Below are positions 55,192 through 64,000 of a stretch of 64,000 bases of DNA, in pieces. Within the stretch, counting starts at the first letter, position 1, and each line of letters starts with the position of its first letter. The stretch is from Symbiodinium natans (taxonomy: Eukaryota > Sar > Dinophyceae > Suessiales > Symbiodiniaceae). A program made the position numbers and the translations under genes. Below the pieces are notes generated by a model. It was not told the origin of the DNA. It did not search any database and was given only the letters and a program-made list of their open reading frames with translations. The DNA lies in assembly GCA_905221605.1 (NCBI GenBank), contig CAJNDS010001657.1, positions 240,644 through 304,643 of the forward strand, given 5' to 3'.

Positions 55192-56358
55192 CTACTCCAC
55201 GTCGTCTCGGCGGTCTCCCGGAAGGATCTTGTGGCTTCGTGCCTTGCGCTCCAAGAAGCTGGAGCACGACTTGCTCCTCAAAACAGCCGGGCTGGTCCCC
55301 AAGCTTCTTCGAGCTTCAGCAGAGATGTATGGGATCCTGTCGGGCGAAGAGCCTCTGCAAAGCGTGCAGTAGATGCTGTAGACGATGCAAGCCACCATTA
55401 AGGGCAGCAGCACGTGACTACAGGGCAGCAAAGGAGGCTCTGCAGCAGCTGGCACGTACACTGCGTCATCGGCACAGAGGCATCCCAACCATCGGCAGAA
55501 AGAGGAGAGGTGAAAAGCCAGGCCCAGGATCCCACTGAACAGGAAAGCCTGGTTGAGGTTAAGTCGCAGAAGTTGTGGCAAGCATCGTCGCACTGCGATC
55601 AAGGGCATGGCAAACAGTACTACGGGATACAGCGCGGCAAGGACGTAGTGGAGGTCCTGCGGGACCTCTGTTGCCAACGATGTCCACTCCAAAAACAGCG
55701 CTGGCCAGGCTTCTGACGCGACGCCAACACCAAAGAAGCGCCAGGCATCAATGGCTGGTAGCAAGTATGGCAGCGTTGCCAGCAGCCGCACGGAATGGTC
55801 CATGACAGGAATCTCGTTTTCAAAGCCTTCCATGGGCTCCACGTGGGCCGTTGGAGGTTCGGTCTCCCAGTGTGCCTCGATTCCTGGGTTCACATGTGTA
55901 GTGGGTGTCTTCAATGTCGGCACAGCCACCGGCTGAGGGAAATCTGGCCGGCGTCGGACCAGCGAACATTTCACAAGCTCCACCCCGCCGCAAGCCATTA
56001 TCTGCTCTTTTGCTCTCAACTGTTCCGTCTCTAACCCTGCCACTTCGGCTCGGAGCCGTCGAGCTTCAGCCATCAGCAGCATGCTGTCATTTTCTGTGCT
56101 TCTGAGCCCGCATTTTGGTGGTGGCACACGACGGTTGTTCCACGTTTGCCGTGCACGCGTGAAGACTCCAGTGACCAAGATCAAACTCAAGCAGAGAGCA
56201 GATGCCGTTGGTGGTGCTTTCTGTTTGTATTGCCCCTCTGGTCTCCAATGTCGCAGCGGAGTCACCCGGAATCGTGGATGCTCTGGGCGAGGCACAGCGA
56301 AGCAGAAAGACGCAAGCAGTGCCGTGGCACACAAGAAAACACGAGCCATCGTGCGCAT
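55192..56358 (-). CDS. plastid-targeted Tic20-like membrane protein
   Basis: A 388-residue protein from the first ATG (56358). Residues 1-20 form a signal peptide (ARVFLCATALLASFCFAVP), and a second hydrophobic segment at 52-68 (ALCLSLILVTGVFTR) follows, so the leader is bipartite as in peridinin plastids. A short coiled coil lies at 92-122 (ARRLRAEVAGLETEQLRAKE). The C-terminal half (191-340) has four predicted membrane helices and the Tic20/Ycf60 signature: RLLATLPYLLPAIDAW, then ALYPVVLFAMPLIAVRR and LLRLNLNQAFLFSGILGL (Tic20 has VRxx..FxRFNxxQA). Tic20 is a core channel-associated subunit of protein import at the inner plastid envelope. Here RFN has become RLN, so it is a diverged relative. 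The Arg/Ser-rich tail is specific to this protein. Placed directly upstream of the Rieske-like pair on the same strand. Confidence 0.75.
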   Translation of the reverse strand: MRTMARVFLCATALLASFCFAVPRPEHPRFRVTPLRHWRPEGQYKQKAPPTASALCLSLILVTGVFTRARQTWNNRRVPPPKCGLRSTENDSMLLMAEARRLRAEVAGLETEQLRAKEQIMACGGVELVKCSLVRRRPDFPQPVAVPTLKTPTTHVNPGIEAHWETEPPTAHVEPMEGFENEIPVMDHSVRLLATLPYLLPAIDAWRFFGVGVASEAWPALFLEWTSLATEVPQDLHYVLAALYPVVLFAMPLIAVRRCLPQLLRLNLNQAFLFSGILGLAFHLSSFCRWLGCLCADDAVYVPAAAEPPLLPCSHVLLPLMVACIVYSIYCTLCRGSSPDRIPYISAEARRSLGTSPAVLRSKSCSSFLERKARSHKILPGDRRDDVE

Positions 56359-58273
56359 AATCGCACAATGGAAGTGTTCCAATCCCGACCCTTGGCCTGA
56401 GTCAAAAGCGACTACAGCACATCACATTCCTCTGTTGCAGCAGGCCTGCTGCGACTTCACTGAACCCTCGACCCAAGCCAGGCCCAAAACCCTACAACCC
56501 CCAAACCCAAAAGAACCCTAGCATCTAAAATCCGTCCGCGTAAGCTCCGGGCCTAGGATCTTAAAGAGTTCCCGCGACTGTCACTGCAGGGCCACCTGGG
56601 AATGGTCCAGGGTCTCAGCGTGTAGAGTTTAGGATTCCTTTTCGAGAATTGTCGCGGTCTGAGGATTTTTGAAGGCTTGGGTGTGTGCGGGCTATGGCTA
56701 TGGGGTTGCAGCTGCTCTAATGTGTGGAGCGGGATAAAGACAGCGGTGGCTGTGTTGAGGGTTTCAGGATCACTGAGCCACACAATGGAGGGTGCCTGTC
56801 CGAATAAGTCAAGGTGACCTGCAGTGACCCTCGAAACCGAAGACCGAGGTACATGAACAGAGGCCTTTCAGGCCCCATAACAAGATAACCCCAACATGCA
56901 GCGGCCAAAGCGGGCGCCAGTCTTTTCTGCCTCTGTGCAATGCAACGTTCCGCTGCAGAAGCGGTCTAAAACGTTGTCGACAAAACATTCACAAGAGGGT
57001 TGCGGCCGGAGTCACATATTGGGTCTTGCTCAATCTTGAAACTCAAGAAATTCTTTCTCTTGATGTGGTCTGCTTGTGGCCAGGCTGCTTACTGAGAAGC
57101 CTGCTCTCAAATTTTCGATAAAGGCAAATTTTCTGGCTGAGCGCACTGAGCTGGCCTTGGTTGGACAAGAGAAGCAAGGAAGTGCCAAGCGCAAAGCCAA
57201 GTGCTAAGCCCAGGGCAAAGCCAAGTGCATTTACTTTCAGCACGTCAAAGGGCATGTACCTCAATGTGACTCCATGTCATTGTCCGCTACGAAAGAGCGA
57301 GATCGCAAAAAACTCTGCATCCACTTGGTGTGGTGGTCTGCAGCTCCGCTGCTGACCTCTAGCCCATGCCACAGAAGACTTCTATCCCGGCCCGGATGCC
57401 ATAAGGCCAAGGCTAGAATGTTAGAGAGTGTTCTAGAGTGTAGAGGCCGAGACGTAGTGAGAGGTGATACTCTAGGACGGGGGTGCTTTGCGTAAGGCCG
57501 TGGTGATGAGATGACGGTCTCGAACCCCCCATGCCGAAAGACTCATGCAACATCTCTCTAGGTGCATAGGGCTTACCATCCGCGCACTACATGAGGGGCG
57601 TGGACTCCTTGCATGGCTGGAAGTTAGCTCTTAGAGTCTTAGAGGGCCTTCCAAGACGGGTTCCGAAATCTTTTGGCTCAAAGGGCCAAGAGCAGAGGTG
57701 CTATCGGGCGAAACCTGCCAATCGCTGCCAGCGAGAGACGCTATCCGGGAGTCGGGCACGAGCCCAACACACCAAAAGGGTTTGGAAAGTTTGGGAGTTG
57801 AGGGTCGAGTGATTCCAGCTTTCACTGGGCAGTGCCCGACTCAGTGATGGAAGAGTCGGAGCTGCGTGAAGGCCATGGTCATACCGTAGGTGTTGCAAGC
57901 ATCGATGACCTGCAGAGGCGTCGTGACGTTTTTCAGGGCATCGAGACAGAAGGCGCAAGCCTGCGAGGCTTGGGCTCCTAGGCGGGGCCTGAGGATGCCT
58001 TTTTCAAGAACCTGTCTTTGGAACCCTTGTACGTGTGCGCCTTGTGTTTTCTTCTTAAATGAGAGCCATTAAGAGCTGCGCTTCATACCTGTGATTTCGG
58101 TGTGCTGCGGTGCGGGAGGCGCAACATCCCAACTGGGTAGGAGCAAGGCTCCAGTGGCCCAAATTGTGAGGTCTTGTCGCTTCTGTTGACTGCCCTGGCA
58201 CAGCAAGAAATACGACCACCCCAAGTAGGGGCTGACTGTTCAAGGATCTGGTGGTCAGCTTTCGGCTTACTTA

Positions 58274-58315
58274 CGTTTTTAGGGTTTAGGGTTTAGGGTT
58301 TAGGGTTTAGGGCTT
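58274..58315 (+). repeat. telomere-like TTTAGGG array, about 6 units
   Basis: Five perfect TTTAGGG units followed by TTTAGGGC, the cleanest interstitial telomere-like run in the window. Confidence 0.9.
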
Positions 58316-60454
58316 GGAGGTAAAAGCTGCCGATGGCAAGTTTAAGATTGGGAGATATTGCGAGCTTCGAGCTGCCGCAACGACGTGCGTGAACACTGGC
58401 TATCTCTCAAGCCTTATGGCAAATCCCAAGACCACTGAGCTCAAGGACCCTAAACTCTAGTTCCCGCAGCGACCCTGAGGCCCCCAAACCCGTAGCCCCG
58501 TGGTCGGCGCGTGGTCGGCGCCTCCTTGTCGGCCACAGATCCACCGGGCTGAGCCACGAACTTCACCCCGAGCCTCGCCCGCAAAAAAGGGTGTCAGGCT
58601 TAGGGGGCCTAAGATGGCCTAACAGGGTTCTAGTGAGCTACGCTAAGTCCATTGGGCCTTTAAAAAAGGGCCCCCCCCCCAACCCTCGTCTGACAATCTG
58701 ACTCCATCGTTTTTGCGGCCGTTGCCAGCTTGACCGGGCCTTTAGGGCTTCTCAAGTTTATTCGTTTTGCGGCATCAGCGTCGATCCTGGGGACTTTTGC
58801 CAGCCCGGGACCTGGTCGCGTGGTCGATGGAGTCCCGGAAGGGGAAGAAGGCATCAGAGGAGATGGCAACATCGTCGAGGCCTCCAAGGATCAAAGCAGA
58901 TGTCGTACTCAGGGTCCATAGTGTTCAGAATGTACTGTACTGTAACAACCCCAAGCTATGCACGCGAGACGAGTTGTCAGTGCATCTCAGCCTAAACTTG
59001 GGCCTAAACCCCCTTCAGGCTCGCAAATCCACGCGTATCTAACATACATCTGATCACGAAGTCGCTAAGGGCCAGGAAGTTCAGCAAATGCAAGCATCAC
59101 CCAAACAGGATCATGAACACCGCTAAAGCCTGGAACCGCCTGAAAGCCCCTATTTAAAGTCCCGTGTCGTAGAATCCGCAAGTCCTTGAACGCGGGCCCA
59201 CATGCCCGATCCACCACCACTACGCCCACTGCCAAGAGCAACGAGCATCAGGGACGACTGGGGCTCGAAAGAGCCCTGAAAAACCGAAAACCTTGAAGTA
59301 GGAGGGCCAGCCTTTGTCCGGAAGCCTCCCCCCCCCCAAACGGCCCGAAACTTCCGAAACCCTGAATTCCGGACCGCCGTGTAGAGCCATGGAGGCCTTT
59401 CAGGAAGCTGCTCTTCTCCTCCGCCGACAACGGCTCCGGGGGGGCGTCGAAGTTCTTCAGCCACTCGCCGCGCTCGGCCTCCTGAGAGTTGGGGATTGGG
59501 TTTGTGGGGCCAAGGGCTTTGGTGTCACATAGGAGGCTTGCTGCCGAGGAGTTCGAAGGTATGGGCTTTCGCAGGCTTTGTCCGTTCCGAGTTGGTTTCT
59601 ATAGCTGCAGTACCCTACTTAAAGCTTCCTACTTCTACTTGTGACTTGCAGCCTAGGAAGAACTCGGGCGGAAGGCAGTTGAGAAGCCCTGTAGCATTCT
59701 GAACCGGGCCTGAATGGCCTGAAGTGTCCTGAAGTGTTCAAAAATCTTCATCCGTTTCCCGATGCCGCATTGGGGGAAACATTTTGCGTTGGGATATTTC
59801 ATGCCATGCCGTACTCACTGGACAATGAAAATTCAAGCTTCTGTCTGACGCCTATATGCGACCACCACAGATTGACTCATGACGCGGTTCGACGATGAGT
59901 GCAAGAGCTAGGGCTGTGGTGAAGGACCTGAAAAAAGTTTCGTTTGGACGAAAGTGAACATGTAGCGCATGGTCTGAAACATGTCCCGGCTCCTCCATGT
60001 CGCCTTCAATGTAGCGCACCCGCGCGTTCACGCGGTCCTGGCGCTTGACGCCGTCCTCCAGACACGACACAGCTGAAAATTCTACAGTGTTTCCAAGCCA
60101 GTTTGCGCGCCGCCATCTGAAACTCTTTCGGGGTAAGCTGTCTACAGTGATGGGTTTTGGCGCACATAGATGCGAGGGACCATGTAGACACGCACACTTT
60201 CAATCATCAAAACCATGCCGAAAACAACCCTTCCCCAAGCAGACGCTCTGTGACGGACGACTTGCATTTCAAGATAAGCCGTTCCCCAAGTAGCACTCGA
60301 TTTCGGTACGAGTAGCGGAGTTTCCGGATACAGAAGACCAGCAAATAAATTCAATTATTTTCCACGACTCTTAAAATTCAATACTCCGATTATGTTTATT
60401 ACAGTGTGTGGCTTTATATTGGGGGGAAGGCCCAGCGAACACGAATCCCAAGTC

Positions 60455-60660
60455 ATTAGATGCGCTGATACGCACTGTAGACAACAAAATACGACAACAA
60501 GCACAGACCCCAGAAGAAACAAATATGCCTCAAAGACGGACGAATCAGCGAGCACGATCCCCGAAGAAGACGCACTGTACACAACAGAATCCAAACCGAC
60601 AACAAGCACAGATCTCCAAGTGGACACAGTTTGCAACAAACACATCCCAAAAGACGAAAG
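60455..60660 (+). repeat. imperfect direct duplication, unit about 100-115 bp
   Basis: Two similar blocks both start ACGCACTGTA(G/C)ACAACA and continue with CGACAACAAGCACAGA, then AAACA.AT and AAAGACG. They differ by substitutions and small indels and are poor in T. A plus-strand frame of 128 codons crosses them without domain features. Confidence 0.65.
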
Positions 60661-62825
60661 CATAAGCAACCACGAGTCCCCAATTAGACGCTGGATGATG
60701 CGACCCGTCCGGGGGTTGCCCCCTGCCTTGTCCAGCTGCAAAACCAAAACGCGATGCGACCAAAACCCGTCACTGTAACTTTGACAAACGCAAATTCGTC
60801 CTCGGCTTGCCTACGAACATAAAGTCCTAGCCCTGCAGACGCTCGGGTTTCAAGCTTCACGCGTGCGGCCCTGCGTTCAGACTTCGCCGCTTTCTTTAAG
60901 GGCCCTTGTCAGCGGCTTTTCTGGTAAAGGCTTCGAGCTTTCCCTGAGCTCTCAACCCGGGCATGGCAGGGTGCCCACTCCTTGAAAGGCAGGCCCTTGA
61001 CCTTCGGATGGAAGCGGAGCCACCACGTCGCCACCTGTCAGGGACTCTTCCCGACAGCCTGGTGTTGAGTAGAAGAGATGAAGCTGCGGATCCTCTAAAG
61101 ATTTCCTGCCGAGAAGATCCTTCGGAAATAGAAGCCCAAGCTCCTGACTGGCGAGACTTGCCTTGCGGCCCGCCAACTTGACGCAGTCGACACGGCTCTG
61201 CTGGCCTGGACATACATTTGCAGTCCAACTTGCCGGCCGATTATCATACTGCAAAGTCTAGTCCGGATCGCCTAAACCTCGACAGATCGTCCCATACAGA
61301 AATTCAAGTGCCTTGCTCACTTGTAAGCCTGCAGCTCACTATGCTGCAAGAATCTGCAAGAGTTCGGGTGCAGGATGCAGTGGCTCCAGAAGATTCTACA
61401 GGGTCAGATACCCTATATGTAGAGCCGGTAGAGCTATATGCAGCTTGTGCAAGGGGGGGAAGCCAGCGCAGCCTTCTGGCGCCCTGCTGGCCTGCGCCCA
61501 CGCCGACCATCATGCCATTCTTGCTGTAGCCCACCGAGTTGGACTGCGTGTACCTGAAGCCCAAACAGGTTTGGGCTTGTGAAGAACAGGAGGGGGGGCA
61601 AACAACGTGGTGTTGGGCTTAGCACTTCAGGGCGAGAACGAAAACCAAACACGACGGATTGCCTTGGGTCGACCCTCCTAAACCTATGTGTGTTGCTAAA
61701 GTTGCTCCAAGGTTCCACAGAAAGTTTGGAGGAGGCATGCTTTATTACCTGGGCATTTTCGGCAAGGGCACTTGATGGCAATGGACGCCAAAATGAGGTC
61801 CTTCTGCGCCTGGATCGGGAGTAACGAGCCCAAGCCCGAACATACGGGAAACCACGAAACCGATCCCCTGCACCCCGGGACACACGGCCATGTACTGCAC
61901 TGCAGCAGATGTGACGCCTTGTCAGGGATGGTCTTGCTGGATGTGACCACCTGCAGATGTTCTATGCCAATCATGCATTGTTTGTGGGAGTGAGAAGAGG
62001 TTGAGATATAGGGAGAGAGGAGAAACTAAGATTCAAAACAAGAACCCAGCCTAATCCTCACCCTGTTGCCTGTGAATTCCGGCTGCTTTGACTGTAGGCC
62101 CTTCAGGAGCCGAGCAACCTCCGACAATTTCGAAGCGTCAAAGATGGCATCGTTCCGCTTCTGCATGAAACCCACGCCACCAACCATTCCTGGGCTTTGC
62201 GCCGTGGTCGACAGGAGCGAACTGGCGTGATGAGGCGATTCAGGTACAGGTGCTATCGGATGTTATTGGCAACCAATGGGAAACACCGACGAAAACTTCA
62301 TGCCAGAAGCGAACTAACTTGAAGTATACATTCGACATGCATGCTCGCCTGCTTGCAGCCAGGGTCAGGATTGACTTCTCGGCTTGGCATGGATGACATC
62401 AATTGCCAAGGCAGTAATCTGAATACAGAGCGATCGCCCCACTCCCCGACACCCACTCCCCGACACGACAGTGACCCCTCTGCATCCTTTTATCAACACA
62501 AACACCCCGACACGCTGAACTTGCAGCAGCAAAACAAAGCTTCGTGCCCATTTAAGTCAGGTCAATCAGGCCAACAACCCGCACATCCTAACTTGCTAAC
62601 CCTACTGCCGACACACAGTCAAGTTTCGATACTCGAGGTCGCTGTATTTAAAGCCAGCGTCGGCCTTCAAGACCTCGGCTTTTGCGTGACAATGCCTCGA
62701 AGATCGAGCGCAGACTTTGAGTGGAGTGAAGGGCGAGCAGGACAGAGTCTGGCCAGGAAAAGGCGGTATCACCTCCGGCCCGAAGGCTCACGGATCAAAC
62801 CGCAGCAAAGCGAAAAAACAAAAAC

Positions 62826-62827
62826 AT

Positions 62828-62878
<51 letters not shown>

Positions 62879-62904
62879 CAAACAGAGAGAGAGAGAGAGA
62901 GGGA

Positions 62905-62950
<46 letters not shown>

Positions 62951-62955
62951 AAATA
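62826..62955 (+). repeat. (GA)n microsatellite with interruptions
   Basis: About 130 bp of GAGAGA with GACAAACAGAG and GGGAGAGG interruptions. It yields Glu/Arg runs on the plus strand and Ser/Leu runs on the minus strand. Confidence 0.9.
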
Positions 62956-62999
62956 GAGAGAGAGAGGGGGCGTTTTGAGAAAACGACACAACTGAAAAG

Positions 63000-63770
63000 A
63001 TACTGAGGGGACCAGCTGAGGGAGCCAACCACCTGAAGAAACCAGCTGAAGTAACCAGCTGAGGGAACCAGCTGAGGCTACTAGCAGGGAACCAGCTGCA
63101 GGAACCAGTATGAGGCCACGCAGAAACCTCAAGGGAGGTTCAAGGGGGGTATGTAACCCAAGGCTCCCTAATACTCCCCACTACTCCTTAAGGCTCCCTC
63201 GGCTTCCCTGGGGTTCCCTAACCCTGTCAGCAAGAAACCAGCTGCGTGAAACCAGCTGCGGGCAACCCACAGAGGGAACCAGCTGAGGAAACCATCTGCG
63301 GGAAACGCTCTGCGGGAAACCAGCTGAGGGAAGCTGAAGAAACCAGCGGCGGGAAACCACCTGCGGAAACCAGCTGAGGAAACTTGCTGAGACAACGCTG
63401 AGGAAACCAGCCGAGGCAACCAGCTGCGGGAAAACAGTACGAGGCCAGCTGAGGGAACCAGTTGCGCAACAACCACCTGCGGGAAACCAGCTGAGGGAAA
63501 TAGCCGAGGGAACCGGCTGAGGGATCCAGCTGCGGGAAACCAGTATGAGGCCAGCTGAGGAATGACTTGACGAAACAAGCTGCGGGAAACCAGTTTGAAG
63601 CCAGCTGAAGGAACCAGCTGCTGGAACCACATGAGGAAACTAGCTGCGGGAAACCAGCTGAGGGAACCACCTGAGAAAGCCAGCTGGGGAAATCAACAGA
63701 GAAAACCAGCTAGGGCCAGCAAGGACAGCCAGCTGAGGAAACCAGTTCAGACAGCCAGCTAAGGAATATA
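63000..63770 (+). repeat. minisatellite, unit about 12-18 bp (GGGAACCAGCTGAGG)
   Basis: About 40 degenerate copies of GAAACCAGCTGAGG / GGGAAACCAGCTGCGG, with two short interruptions (about 63110-63230). Nearly every unit has a CAGCTG palindrome. Unit length varies between 12 and 18 bp, so no frame is kept. Ends in a (TA)10 run. Confidence 0.85.
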
Positions 63771-63785
63771 TATATATATATATAT
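63766..63785 (+). repeat. (TA)n microsatellite
   Basis: About ten TA dinucleotides terminating the CAGCTG minisatellite. Confidence 0.85.
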
Positions 63786-64000
63786 ACAGCTCGGGGCATA
63801 GATACCCCGTAAGATCGGGGGATGGACATGCTCGTCGAGCGCAAAGCTCTTGGCGCCGCCCGGGGGTCCACACTCTTCCCAGATCAGCTCCCAGCAAGAA
63901 TGCACACTAGGCCCGGGGGGGTGATGGTTGAGGGTTAAGGAGTTGAGGATTTCGACCAAAGCGCGTCTGTCTTGCCAACGGCGTCACAGGGAAGCCACGG
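63786..64000. other. window end, no feature seen
   Basis: About 215 bp of mixed sequence with one short poly-G run (63914-63920). No gene or structural element is supported here. Confidence 0.5.

Larger units (their letters stand above)
56359..62825. other. gene-free region
   Basis: No frame with a recognisable domain or leader. It contains a telomere-like array (58274-58315), a 10-C run near 58671, short repeats such as CAAAGCCAAGTGC near 57195-57230, and a duplicated segment of about 100 bp (60455-60660). An 11-nt match to the 3' part of the dinoflagellate spliced leader near 57671 is too short to interpret. Confidence 0.5.

Noticed and set aside
57671-57690. Partial match to the dinoflagellate spliced leader (TTTTGGCTCAA)
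   Set aside because: Only 11 contiguous bases match and no gene follows, so chance is a sufficient explanation.

Overview
The window looks like nuclear DNA of a dinoflagellate, most likely a photosynthetic one of the Symbiodiniaceae type. The evidence is: large gene-poor stretches full of simple repeats; short interstitial arrays of the TTTAGGG/CCCTAAA telomere motif; introns with GC donors instead of GT; every recognisable gene on the same (minus) strand; an almost identical tandem gene pair; and plastid proteins with a bipartite leader (signal peptide, an FVAP-like motif, then a second hydrophobic segment) typical of peridinin plastids. I see no rRNA, convincing tRNA, CRISPR array or recognisable transposase.

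Layout. 1-24 kb: no supportable gene, only degenerate telomere-like repeats, microsatellites, poly-G/poly-C tracts, a 0.5 kb pyrimidine tract (about 20.34-20.86 kb) and a striking 103-nt near-perfect hairpin at 21321-21423. 24.06-25.26 kb: 3' exon of a C2-domain-like gene. 28.13-29.47 kb: two exons of a coiled-coil plus PH-domain gene. 29.5-34.6 kb: gene-free. 34.6-47.8 kb: an apparent multi-exon gene (or two adjacent genes) for a large secreted adhesin-like protein: signal peptide, six Cys-rich PPC-like modules, an EGF/laminin-like Cys cluster, an AMOP-like segment, Thr-rich linkers encoded by triplet repeats, a von Willebrand factor D domain and three discoidin (F5/8 type C) domains. Its putative introns hold AT, GATA and poly-C repeats and a 182-bp tandem repeat. 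49.5-50.9 kb: a single-exon FAD-dependent monooxygenase. 52.8-54.7 kb: two tandem copies of a plastid-targeted protein with a Rieske fold that has lost all four iron-sulfur ligands. 55.2-56.4 kb: a plastid-targeted Tic20-like membrane protein. 56.4-64 kb: no supportable gene; telomere-like repeats, a GA tract and a CAGCTG-rich minisatellite.

How the genes relate: the last three genes (two Rieske-like copies and the Tic20-like gene) all carry plastid leaders and lie head-to-tail, so they may be transcribed together and separated by spliced-leader trans-splicing, as is usual in dinoflagellates. The adhesin is predicted to be secreted. No metabolic pathway links the remaining genes.

Limits: exon boundaries were placed by eye from reading frame, splice dinucleotides and domain continuity. 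Domain names rest on motif recognition, not on a database search.
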